Program-made: the position numbers and the translations under genes
Assembly (NCBI GenBank): GCA_934131055.1
Contig: CAKOZB010000021.1
Location: 1 to 15,095 of the forward strand
Length of the DNA stretch: 15,095 nucleotides
Source: an uncultured Clostridia bacterium
GTDB lineage: Bacteria > Bacillota > Clostridia > TANB77 > CAG-508
Direction: 5' to 3'
The notes under the pieces: model-generated
What the model saw: the letters and a program-made list of their open reading frames with translations, nothing else
Database searches by the model: none
What the model was told of the DNA's origin: nothing
Part shown: one piece after another, positions 5,178 through 14,026 of the stretch
How the letters are laid out: every line of letters begins with the position of its first letter
Position numbering within the stretch: position 1 is the first letter of the stretch

Positions 5178-5253
5178 TGGAGCTAACAACCGGAATCGAA
5201 CCGGTGACCTCAACCTTACCAAGGTGGCGCTCTACCTACTGAGCTATGATAGC
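5178..5253 (-). tRNA. tRNA-Thr (anticodon GGU), attachment site
   Basis: The 76-nt cloverleaf is complete with encoded CCA. The acceptor arms are GCTATCA/TGTTAGC, the D arm GCTC/GAGC, the anticodon loop TTGGTAA and the T arm ACCGG/CCGGT with loop TTCGATT. The anticodon GGT (5218-5220) decodes threonine codons ACC and ACU. Two stem positions do not pair: T5-T68 (5249/5186) and C28-T42 (5226/5212). Both unmatched 3' partners lie in the half facing the element, as expected if the element replaced the 3' half at integration with a slightly different copy. The gene lies 31 bases after sigH on the same strand with no terminator between, so it may share a transcript. It probably still works, though less stably folded. 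Confidence 0.95.
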
Positions 5254-5260
5254 ATGTATT

Positions 5261-5286
5261 GCTTCTGGTTTGCATCAGAAGCTTTT
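5261..5286 (+). terminator. Small hairpin between tRNA-Thr and sigH
   Basis: GCTTCTG (5261-5267) and CAGAAGC (5276-5282) form a perfect 7-bp stem, followed by TTTT on the plus strand only. It could stop rightward read-through from the element into sigH. On the minus strand there is no U-run, so it would not end the sigH transcript and may instead be a processing site before the tRNA. Confidence 0.45.
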
Positions 5287-5923
5287 ATATATTACTTTCT
5301 GCTTGTATATTTTTTGCAGTTTTCTTTCTAATTCTTTGTATTGCATTATCCACAGATTTTACCGGTGCATCTAACCTTTCTGCAATTTTCACATAAGATT
5401 CGCCTTGTACATATCTATTAAGCACTTTCTTTTCAAAATCACTTAAAGATGAGTCTATAACATTTTCTACACTTAAGAAATATTCCTTTTTTGTAATTGT
5501 ATCTAGTGGATCTTCTATTACTGTGTTTTCAAGCACGTCCACTATTTGTGTATCATTGTTTCCATCTTCGTTTTCAAAAGCTGTCATATTCAATGATAAA
5601 TACGAATTTAATGGCATATGTTTCTGTCTATTAGAGGACTTTATTGCTGTTATTAATTGTCTTTCTACACATAAATTTGCAAATGATTTAAATGAGTTCT
5701 GCTTGTCCGGTTTGTAATCTTTAATTGCTTTATATAAGCCTATCAAACCTTCTTGAACTATATCTTCTTTTTCGGCACCAATTATAAAATATTTATTCAC
5801 TTTTGAATTGACTAGGTCTTTATATTTGCATATTAAAAAATCTAGTGCATCTGTATCTTTTTTATTTATCAATTCAAGTAATTCATCATCAGACATATTA
5901 TTATAATTGTTGTTCATCGTCAA
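5285..5923 (-). CDS. sigH: RNA polymerase sigma factor SigH (sporulation/stationary phase)
   Basis: The 212-aa protein matches SigH (Spo0H), the sigma factor that starts the sporulation cascade and stationary-phase genes in Bacillota. Region 2 contains EDIVQEGLIGLYKAIKDYKP and FKSFANLCVERQLITAIKSS. The hallmark KHMPLNSYLSLN follows, and region 4 ends with SYVKIAERLDAPVKSVDNAI. All sigma regions are intact and length is normal. Two starts are possible after AGGAGG: TTG 5923 at seven bases, or ATG 5917 at thirteen. TTG is listed, but ligA here uses an ATG at thirteen after the same AGGAGGAACTTA sequence, so ATG 5917 is a serious alternative. A consensus sigma-A promoter lies upstream. Confidence 0.93.
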   Translation of the reverse strand: MTMNNNYNNMSDDELLELINKKDTDALDFLICKYKDLVNSKVNKYFIIGAEKEDIVQEGLIGLYKAIKDYKPDKQNSFKSFANLCVERQLITAIKSSNRQKHMPLNSYLSLNMTAFENEDGNNDTQIVDVLENTVIEDPLDTITKKEYFLSVENVIDSSLSDFEKKVLNRYVQGESYVKIAERLDAPVKSVDNAIQRIRKKTAKNIQAESNI

Positions 5924-5957
5924 GTAAGTTCCTCCTAATAGTGCCTCATTGGTTTGT

Positions 5958-5987
5958 ATTATATGCCAAAAAAGCTTGAAATGTCAA
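5958..5987 (-). promoter_or_regulatory. sigH promoter (sigma-A type)
   Basis: On the minus strand TTGACA (5982-5987) and TATAAT (5958-5963) are both perfect hexamers with an 18-base spacer. The leader would be about 30 bases to the sigH start. This fits vegetative transcription of sigH by the main sigma factor. Confidence 0.8.
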
Positions 5988-6028
5988 TATTTTTTGCGAA
6001 TTATTTTCATTTTTTAGAAGTTTTTTTA

Positions 6029-6057
6029 TTGCTAAACCTTCCTTTTTGAGGTATAAT
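6029..6057 (+). promoter_or_regulatory. rqcH promoter (sigma-A type)
   Basis: TTGCTA (6029-6034) and TATAAT (6052-6057) are separated by 17 bases. Transcription would begin at about 6064, leaving a short leader with the AAGGAG site before ATG 6089. Confidence 0.75.
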
Positions 6058-6088
6058 CATTCTATTAAAATTTAAGGAGATTTTTACA

Positions 6089-7867
6089 ATGGCTTTTGAT
6101 GGTATTGTAACTAAAGCAGTTGTTTCAGAATTAAACACTTGCCTTATTAATGGAAAGATAAATAAAATTTTTGAGCCTAATAAAAATGAAATTTTGTTGG
6201 GTGTTTATTCTAACGGAAAAAATTATTGTTTGAATATTTCTATAGATTCAGTAAACTATAGAATTAATTTAACTACCAGTTCTAAACCTAACCCTCAAAA
6301 TGTTTTGAATTTTTGTATGGTTCTTAGAAAGCATTTGACTGGCGGAACTATTAAAAGAATTTATTCTAACGGTTTAGAACGTATTGTTTTTATTGATGTT
6401 GATGTATATAACGAACTTAATGATTTAATTACAAAGACTCTTGTTGTTGAGCTTATGGGAAAACACAGCAATGTTATCCTATTAAATTCAGAGCATATTG
6501 TCATTGATAGCTTACGTCATCTAAATAAGTTTGATAATTCAAATAGAGACATCTTCCCCGGTTCTAAATATTTGAATATTGAAAGTTATAAAAAAGATTT
6601 CCTTTCAGTTAAAACTTTCGATGAATTTTATAGAGATGTTTCAATAGATAGCGGAAATTTACCATCAACATTATCTAAAGTTTACAATGGATTTGGAAAG
6701 AAAAATATATCATATTTATTAGAAACATTAATTATTCCAACAGCTGTTTCTACTAATGATTTGAAAAAAGTTTATTCTTATTTAAAAGATTTATTTACAA
6801 ACATGCCCAATAATGTTGTTTTAAAAGAATATTCTACTGACAAGAAAGACTACTTTGCTTATAGCTCTACCAATGATGGACTTGCTTTAAACTTCTATTT
6901 AGATGATTTCTATACTTCAAAAGAACAAGCTGGGCAATTCAAACAGTACAGAGATACAGTATTAAAGCTTGTTTTAAATCATGTTGGAAAAATAAAAGAA
7001 AGAATTAGCACAATAGATTCAAAAATTGCCGATTGCACAAATGCCGAAAAATATAGATTATATGGCGAATTAATAACTTCTAACTTGTACAGAATTCCAG
7101 ATTATCCACAGTCTGAAGTTACTTTGGAAAATTATTATGATAACAATAATTTAATTACTATACCTTTAGATGCAAAAATTAGCCCATCTAAAAATGCCAA
7201 GAACTTTTTCAAGAAATATAGAAAATTACAAAATACAATAGCTATTGTAGAAAAACAAAAAGAATTGGCCGAAGCCGAACTATCATACTTGGATAGCATT
7301 GTATACGAATTAGAAAATGTTTCCACAATTGAAGATATAGACAATATTTATTCTGAAATTTGTGATAATTTAATTTTTGGAAAAAATGCAAATACAGTAA
7401 ATAATCATGTATACAATAGTCAGAGCAAGATTACTAATTCTAAATCGAGTAAGCAATCAAACGCAAGCAATATGCCAGAAAAGCGTGATATTGATGGTTA
7501 CACTGTTTACATTGGAAAGAATAATAAACAAAACGATTATTTAACTTGCAGACTCGCACAAAATTCTGATATTTGGTTTCACACAAAAGATATTCATGGA
7601 AGCCATGTCGTCTTAAAAACAGATAGTAACCCTAATGCCTCTCATGTAAACTCAGAAAATCCTGGTATATCTAATACATTCAGTGTTTCAGACGCCGTTT
7701 TATATAAATGTGCATCTGTTGCAGCATACTACAGCAAAGCCAGAATGTCTCAGAATGTGCCAGTTGACTATACCTTAATAAAATACGTAAAGAAACCTAA
7801 TGGGGCAAAACCAGGAATGGTAATATACACAAATAATAAGACTATATATGCAAATCCACAAAAATAG
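6089..7867 (+). CDS. rqcH: RqcH, NFACT ribosome quality control protein
   Basis: The 592-aa protein is the bacterial NFACT/Rqc2 homologue, once called fibronectin-binding protein A. It binds stalled 50S-nascent chain complexes and directs alanine tailing of the stuck peptide. The NFACT-N domain covers about residues 1-210 (MAFDGIVTKAVVSELN). Helical, partly coiled-coil segments at about 280-410 hold the CC-M region. NFACT-R (DUF814) spans about 465-590, with DIWFHTKDIHGSHVVL, AAYYSKAR and a GAKPGMVIYT motif. A Ser/Asn/Lys linker (about 433-463) precedes NFACT-R. The position matching the Asp-Arg pair important in the Bacillus protein reads Glu97-Arg98, a mild change. AAGGAG stands nine bases before the start. 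The last codons lie in a palindrome shared with the convergent gene. Confidence 0.93.
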   Translation: MAFDGIVTKAVVSELNTCLINGKINKIFEPNKNEILLGVYSNGKNYCLNISIDSVNYRINLTTSSKPNPQNVLNFCMVLRKHLTGGTIKRIYSNGLERIVFIDVDVYNELNDLITKTLVVELMGKHSNVILLNSEHIVIDSLRHLNKFDNSNRDIFPGSKYLNIESYKKDFLSVKTFDEFYRDVSIDSGNLPSTLSKVYNGFGKKNISYLLETLIIPTAVSTNDLKKVYSYLKDLFTNMPNNVVLKEYSTDKKDYFAYSSTNDGLALNFYLDDFYTSKEQAGQFKQYRDTVLKLVLNHVGKIKERISTIDSKIADCTNAEKYRLYGELITSNLYRIPDYPQSEVTLENYYDNNNLITIPLDAKISPSKNAKNFFKKYRKLQNTIAIVEKQKELAEAELSYLDSIVYELENVSTIEDIDNIYSEICDNLIFGKNANTVNNHVYNSQSKITNSKSSKQSNASNMPEKRDIDGYTVYIGKNNKQNDYLTCRLAQNSDIWFHTKDIHGSHVVLKTDSNPNASHVNSENPGISNTFSVSDAVLYKCASVAAYYSKARMSQNVPVDYTLIKYVKKPNGAKPGMVIYTNNKTIYANPQK

Positions 7868-7888
7868 CACAGCTATTCTTGTGGATTT
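7852..7888. terminator. Palindrome spanning both stop codons of convergent genes
   Basis: The arms 7852-7867 and 7873-7888 match at 15 of 16 bases around a 5-base loop (CACAG). The inner ends of the arms are the TAG stops of rqcH and of the DUF4116 gene. The outer AAAT/ATTT pairs give only short U-runs on each side. It probably acts as a bidirectional terminator formed inside coding sequence. Confidence 0.65.
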
Positions 7889-8397
7889 ATTACTGCTTGT
7901 ATTTCTTCATCTTGTCTTAATTCTGGTACTATAAAGTCATAGGCTGTTTTATTTTGTTTTATTGCTTCTATCGCTATTGTTTTATCTGAACGCAGACGTT
8001 TGCTAGCATATTTTACAATTAACCCTTTATTTTTCACTGCTTCTAACACAACATCATAATCGTCTCTTAGTTCTTTGCTTACATAATACAAGATTTGACC
8101 ATCCGTTTTTGCAGCTTTTAAAGCTAATTCCTTGTCTGCCTTTAATTCATCTGATGCATAACATAATACCCAGCCTTTTTTCTCAACTGCTTGCATCAAT
8201 ATTTCTCTATCTGCTTTCAACCTTTTTGAGGCAAATTCTAATGCTCCACCATCTTTTGTAACAGCTTTCATTACTAGTTCTTTGTCGTCTTGTAATTCAG
8301 GAGATGCTGCATCTAATAAAAGTCCATCTTCTTCTATTGCTTTTTCTACATATTCTCTGTCATTGCTATGTTCTTTTACATCGTCATAAGTGTACAT
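7873..8397 (-). CDS. DUF4116 repeat protein
   Basis: The 174-aa protein is made of repeats of exactly 25 residues beginning near positions 25, 50, 75, 100, 125 and 150. Each runs roughly (D/K)G-x3-L-x-(Y/F)-A-S-x-x-L-(K/R)-x-D-x-x-(I/L/V)-x-x-x-A. This is the DUF4116 pattern; its biochemical role is not established. The repeats should form a helical solenoid suited to protein binding. There is no signal peptide, membrane segment or catalytic motif, so it is likely a cytoplasmic adaptor. ATG 8397 has GGGAGG eight bases upstream. It lies 25 bases after the 80-aa gene, so the two are probably one unit. It converges with rqcH, five bases apart. Confidence 0.8.
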   Translation of the reverse strand: MYTYDDVKEHSNDREYVEKAIEEDGLLLDAASPELQDDKELVMKAVTKDGGALEFASKRLKADREILMQAVEKKGWVLCYASDELKADKELALKAAKTDGQILYYVSKELRDDYDVVLEAVKNKGLIVKYASKRLRSDKTIAIEAIKQNKTAYDFIVPELRQDEEIQAVINPQE

Positions 8398-8422
8398 TTT
8401 TCAAGCCTCCCTCGCATTCCAA

Positions 8423-8665
8423 CTATATTGCACTTGTTTTATATTCTATGTTTTCCATGTATGGATATATTTCTTTTAGTCTTTTGTGAGTTATTATTGT
8501 TAAACGTGGTAATGGATTTTTTAAATTTTCTGTTAGTAACTGCTGTGTATAGCAGTTTTCTGATGTCTTGAATAATTGATATCTATTTCTTACATATGTG
8601 TAGAAAATTATATATCCATTATCTAATTCGTTTTCCATTCGTTCAAATGAGTATTTGCCGTCCAT
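8423..8665 (-). CDS. Conserved-looking hypothetical protein (80 aa)
   Basis: This is a small soluble protein with the core NGYIIFYTYVRNRYQLFKTS followed by a CYTQQLL segment and ending KEIYPYMENIEY. The alternating aromatic strands suggest a small beta-rich fold. From memory, similar 80-aa proteins occur in clostridial genomes without known function. ATG 8665 has AAAGGA about thirteen bases upstream, a long spacing also found at ligA. The alternative ATG at 8638 has no ribosome binding site. It sits between ligA and the DUF4116 gene on the same strand. Confidence 0.65.
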   Translation of the reverse strand: MDGKYSFERMENELDNGYIIFYTYVRNRYQLFKTSENCYTQQLLTENLKNPLPRLTIITHKRLKEIYPYMENIEYKTSAI

Positions 8666-8717
8666 AAGTTTGATTTTTTCCTTTCATTTATTTGTTACGC
8701 CAAGATTTAGAAAGAAA

Positions 8718-8741
8718 TAAATTTTGACCCATCAAAATTTA
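8718..8741 (-). terminator. AT-only hairpin after ligA
   Basis: TAAATTTTGA (8718-8727) and TCAAAATTTA (8732-8741) form a 10-bp stem with the loop CCCA, starting right after the ligA stop. On the minus strand ATTTCTTTCT follows. The stem is AT-rich, so termination is probably partial. Confidence 0.5.
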
Positions 8742-8742
8742 A

Positions 8743-10785
<2,043 letters not shown>

Positions 10786-11991
10786 TTATAATTGTTCTCC
10801 ACAATTATTACAGAATTTGTTACCTGCATCATTTGGCATTTTGCACTTTGGGCAAACCTTTTTTGATGTTTTTGCCTTACCGCATTCACTACAGAATTTA
10901 CCATCTGCTGGATTTACATGACCACATTCACAAGTCCAGCCTTCAGCTGTTGTATCATCAGCTTTAGCCTCTTCTTGTTTACTTAAATCCATTCTGCTTG
11001 CATCATTGTTTTGATTCCATGGTCCATTTGCAGCATTTTGCATCATTCCATTTGTTGACATGTTCATCATTCCTATTCCCATGAATCCATTTGCTGCTCC
11101 ATTTTCATTTTTTGCTGCATTTTCAACAGCATTTGAATATGCTCCAACCATTCTTCCTTGTTGCATGTAAGAGTTTGAACTTAATTCGTAATCATCAATC
11201 TTCTTTGCAGAATCATCTGTTAATGTTACAGATTCAACAGCAAAGCAAACTATTTCTATTCCTCTTTCTCTTATTTTTGCATCAAATACCTTTTCGTCCA
11301 TCATTTCTCTTATTTCATCTGTTTGACTTGGCATTTCTAGAACTGGAACTTTGTATTTAGCTGTACCAAGTTCATTTGCAACATTTTGGAATACAGACAT
11401 AACTTCTGTTCTTAATTGCTCTACTAATTCATCTTTTTTATAAATATCAGCAGTTCCTGCTAATTTGCTCATAAACAAAGCTGGGTCTGCAATTCTAAAA
11501 GTATATTTTCCAAAACATTTTACTTCTACTCTTAGTGGTGTTAAAGTATTTGTCATTTGGTTTGGAATTGGGTGTGACCAATCTTGGAATGGAATTGGTG
11601 CCGCTGTTCCAAATTTATTATCTATTATTTCCTTTGTGTTGAAGAAAAATACTGCTTGTTGTTTAGCACTTGCTCCATTATATGTAAAACGTTGCCACAT
11701 TTCTTTAAATACTGCTCCAAATTGTCCTGCAAAGAATGAAGGTGTAGAAGAACTATCAAAAGTATATACTCCTTCTTCTGCCGTTGCATCTATTACTCTA
11801 CCATTATCAAATATAATTGCACATTGTCCAGGTGCTACTATAATTGTACTTTTGTTTGATATAACTCCATTTGGAGTAGTTTTCTTAACCATAAGAATAT
11901 CATTTGTCATGTTTTCACATCTAATTGCTTCCTTCCATTGATCATGCATTGTGCTTCCTATTGCACTTGCTGCTGCTTTAATTAATCCCAT
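10786..11991 (-). CDS. SPFH/Band-7 protein with double zinc ribbon (YdjI-like)
   Basis: The 401-aa protein belongs to the group annotated as virion core protein/YdjI-like SPFH proteins. The SPFH domain spans about residues 35-290 (FDNGRVIDATAEEGVYTFDS; CFGKYTFRIADPALFMSKL). A Met/Asn/Gly-rich linker follows (about 293-340). Two zinc ribbons end the protein: Cys354, 356, 367, 370 and Cys380, 383, 394, 397. There is no signal peptide. By analogy with B. subtilis YdjI it should be a cytoplasmic scaffold at the membrane, possibly in envelope stress; that link is family knowledge plus inference. AGGAGG is eight bases before ATG 11991. It is the last gene of the TIM44-like cluster, separated by a hairpin at 12035-12063, which suggests separately tuned expression. 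Confidence 0.88.
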   Translation of the reverse strand: MGLIKAAASAIGSTMHDQWKEAIRCENMTNDILMVKKTTPNGVISNKSTIIVAPGQCAIIFDNGRVIDATAEEGVYTFDSSSTPSFFAGQFGAVFKEMWQRFTYNGASAKQQAVFFFNTKEIIDNKFGTAAPIPFQDWSHPIPNQMTNTLTPLRVEVKCFGKYTFRIADPALFMSKLAGTADIYKKDELVEQLRTEVMSVFQNVANELGTAKYKVPVLEMPSQTDEIREMMDEKVFDAKIRERGIEIVCFAVESVTLTDDSAKKIDDYELSSNSYMQQGRMVGAYSNAVENAAKNENGAANGFMGIGMMNMSTNGMMQNAANGPWNQNNDASRMDLSKQEEAKADDTTAEGWTCECGHVNPADGKFCSECGKAKTSKKVCPKCKMPNDAGNKFCNNCGEQL

Positions 11992-12034
11992 AATTCTTTC
12001 CTCCTAAAATTTTTTAGCTTTTAATAATTTATCC

Positions 12035-12063
12035 TGTGCAGACCCTATTTTAAGGTCCGCACA
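12035..12063 (-). other. Intercistronic hairpin between TIM44-like gene and SPFH gene
   Basis: TGTGCAGACC (12035-12044) and GGTCCGCACA (12054-12063) form a 10-bp stem. In the minus-strand RNA the one odd position becomes a G-U pair, so it folds fully there but not on the plus strand. It begins four bases after the upstream stop codon. No clear U-run follows, so it may be an RNA-stability or attenuation element rather than a full terminator. Confidence 0.55.
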
Positions 12064-12067
12064 AATT

Positions 12068-12991
12068 TTAGCCTATTTTCTCTAAGTTTGATAATGCCCA
12101 GCTATGTTCTCCTGTTGTAATTACACTTCCACAATACTCACATTTACCTGATGATGTTATTTGTGTTGGTGCTCCACAGTTTGGACAATTTGTTGTATTT
12201 ATTTCAATAGAACCTGGTTTTGTCTTTTCACCTGTCGTTCTAATAAAATCAAGTTTATATGTGCTATATCTATCAGTTGTCTTATCACCTTTTACTATTT
12301 TTCCTGTTGTTTCGTCTATTATATAATCATTCATTCTAGATTTCAATACAACAGTCAAAACATCTTTATTTCCAGTTTGTTTGAAGTCTGCTAACTTAAC
12401 TGATAATACGCAAATTCTTTCCATTACATTTATTTGTTTTCTGTCTATATAACCTTGTAATTGTTTTTGATGTTGTTCAAATAGCTCATTTGTTTCAAAT
12501 ACTCTAATAGTACTCCAATCTCTTGCAGTCCAAGCTTCTTGCAATTTTACAAATAAGCTTCTAGTCCAAGACAAGAATTCTTCTTTATTAAACATTTCAT
12601 CAACAGCTTTAACTTTTCTTTCAACATTTTCTTCAGAATCAAAGTTAGATGCTGGTTGATACGTTTGGATTGGTCTAGTTGGAGTATGTTTATTCTTTGA
12701 AGAAATAGCATAAGCTATAGCAATTATAATAATAAAAGTTATTATTGTTCCCCACGAAGAACCCCCGCCACTACTATGGCTTGTTCCTCCATAACTAGAA
12801 CTGTAATCATCATCGTCCCAACTACTCCATGAGCTTCCGCTATCCCACGAACTGTCGCTATCCCATGAGCTACCACTGTCGTAATCTTCAAAACTTCCTA
12901 CATCTGCAATTGATGTTTTGTAATTAATAGCAAAAGTTGAAATTACTGTTGTTAATAGTAATGATATAAATATTTTCTTTAATTTCTTCAT
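12068..12991 (-). CDS. TIM44-like membrane protein with zinc ribbon, paralog 1
   Basis: This 307-aa protein has a basic-hydrophobic signal sequence (about 1-28) and then the motif SIADVGSFEDYDS. An Asp/Ser/Trp-rich low-complexity region follows (about 38-80, repeated SSWDS units), then one membrane helix (about 81-97). A TIM44-like, NTF2-fold domain (about 120-255) contains FLSWTRSLFVKLQEAW and YIDRKQINVMERI. A zinc ribbon has Cys269, Cys272, Cys284 and Cys287. If the signal is cleaved, the Ser-rich segment is outside and the TIM44-like and zinc parts are cytoplasmic. Function is unknown. It is nearest in sequence to paralog 2 and more acidic outside than the others. AAGGGGG lies six bases before ATG 12991, and paralog 2 ends 29 bases upstream. 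Confidence 0.85.
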   Translation of the reverse strand: MKKLKKIFISLLLTTVISTFAINYKTSIADVGSFEDYDSGSSWDSDSSWDSGSSWSSWDDDDYSSSYGGTSHSSGGGSSWGTIITFIIIIAIAYAISSKNKHTPTRPIQTYQPASNFDSEENVERKVKAVDEMFNKEEFLSWTRSLFVKLQEAWTARDWSTIRVFETNELFEQHQKQLQGYIDRKQINVMERICVLSVKLADFKQTGNKDVLTVVLKSRMNDYIIDETTGKIVKGDKTTDRYSTYKLDFIRTTGEKTKPGSIEINTTNCPNCGAPTQITSSGKCEYCGSVITTGEHSWALSNLEKIG

Positions 12992-13020
12992 ATTTTACCC
13001 CCTTTTTATATTTCTTAGTA

Positions 13021-13998
13021 TTATCCTATTCTTTCTAAATTTGATAGTGCCCAATTATGTTCTCCTGTTGTAATTACACTTCCGCAATATTCACACTTTC
13101 CAGCCGAAGTTATTTGTGTTATTGCTCCGCAATTTGGGCAATTTGTCGTATTTATTTCGATAGGCCCTGGTTTCGTTTTCTCTCCAGTCGTTCTTATAAA
13201 ATCTAGTTTGTAGGTACTGTATCTATAAGTTACTTTATCTCCTTTTATAACACCACCTGTTGTTTCATCTACTATATAGTCAACCATTCTAGATTTTAAT
13301 ACAACCGTTACCACATCTTTAAATCCTGTTTGTTTGAAATCTGCCAATTCTACAGATAGTACTTGAATTGCTTCCATTACATTTATTTGTTTTCTATCTA
13401 TATAACCTTGTAACTGTTTTTGATGCTGTTCGAATAATGCACTCGTCTCAAATATTCTAATAGAGTTCCAATCTCTTGCGGTCCATGCATTCTGCAATTT
13501 TACAAACAAATTGCTGGTCCAAGACAAGAATTCTTGTTTATCAAATAGTTCATCAACTGCTTTAATTTTTCTTTCAACATTTTCTTCAGTATCAAAATTA
13601 TAAGTTGATTGATAATGGTATGATGTCTTTTCATCGTCAGAATGGTTATTTATATACATCAACGTAAGTAAGATAACAATAACAGCAACAAACACAAATA
13701 TAAATGCAAACATAATTATTCCCGCTTCTGTACTATTCATTGGGGTTCCAGCACCACTGTAGCCACTGCTACTACTATAGCTTCTATCATCACTTCTTGA
13801 TGAGCTACTTCCACTGCCCAACAAACTACTGCTACTACTCCATGAGCCACTCGAGCTACTGCTTCCACTGCTCCATGAGCTACTATCATAGTCTTCAAAG
13901 CTACCAACATCAGCAATCGATTTACCATAGTCAACTGTAAATACTGAGATTAAGGCTATTAAAAGTAGCACAATAAATACTCTTTTTATTTTCTTCAT
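13021..13998 (-). CDS. TIM44-like membrane protein with zinc ribbon, paralog 2
   Basis: This 325-aa protein shares the whole layout of paralog 1. It has a signal sequence, SIADVGSFEDYDS, a Ser/Gly-rich region (about 39-83) and a longer membrane helix (about 92-113, IIMFAFIFVFVAVIVILLTL). The TIM44-like domain and a CPNCGA...CEYCGS zinc ribbon follow. The second half is nearly identical to paralog 1, with differences concentrated in the low-complexity and membrane parts. This points to a recent duplication or gene conversion. A GTG at 14013 opens the frame further upstream, but that codon is part of the ribosome binding site GTGAGGA. ATG 13998 is therefore the start. It is spaced 28 bases from paralog 3. 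Confidence 0.85.
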   Translation of the reverse strand: MKKIKRVFIVLLLIALISVFTVDYGKSIADVGSFEDYDSSSWSSGSSSSSGSWSSSSSLLGSGSSSSRSDDRSYSSSSGYSGAGTPMNSTEAGIIMFAFIFVFVAVIVILLTLMYINNHSDDEKTSYHYQSTYNFDTEENVERKIKAVDELFDKQEFLSWTSNLFVKLQNAWTARDWNSIRIFETSALFEQHQKQLQGYIDRKQINVMEAIQVLSVELADFKQTGFKDVVTVVLKSRMVDYIVDETTGGVIKGDKVTYRYSTYKLDFIRTTGEKTKPGPIEINTTNCPNCGAITQITSAGKCEYCGSVITTGEHNWALSNLERIG

Positions 13999-14026
13999 TT
14001 TATATATCCTCACTTTGCATTCCTTG

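Larger units (their letters stand above)
1..5220. mobile_element. Right end of an integrated prophage-like element
   Basis: The region holds a typical temperate-phage layout: tyrosine integrase, CI/S24-type repressor, divergent Cro-like regulator, excisionase-like HTH protein and replisome organizer. The integrase lies against the 3' end of a tRNA-Thr gene, the usual attachment site for such recombinases. The right boundary falls inside the tRNA, most likely in the anticodon loop at about 5213-5225, because tRNA mismatches suggest its 3' half came with the element. The left boundary is outside the window, so no structural genes are visible. A conjugative or satellite element cannot be excluded. 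Element identity is secure; the phage versus ICE choice is inference. Confidence 0.85.

Noticed and set aside
5178..5253. tRNA-Thr as a pseudogene because of its mismatches
   Set aside because: All loops, the CCA end and remaining pairs are intact, and two isolated stem mismatches are better explained by a hybrid gene after integration.
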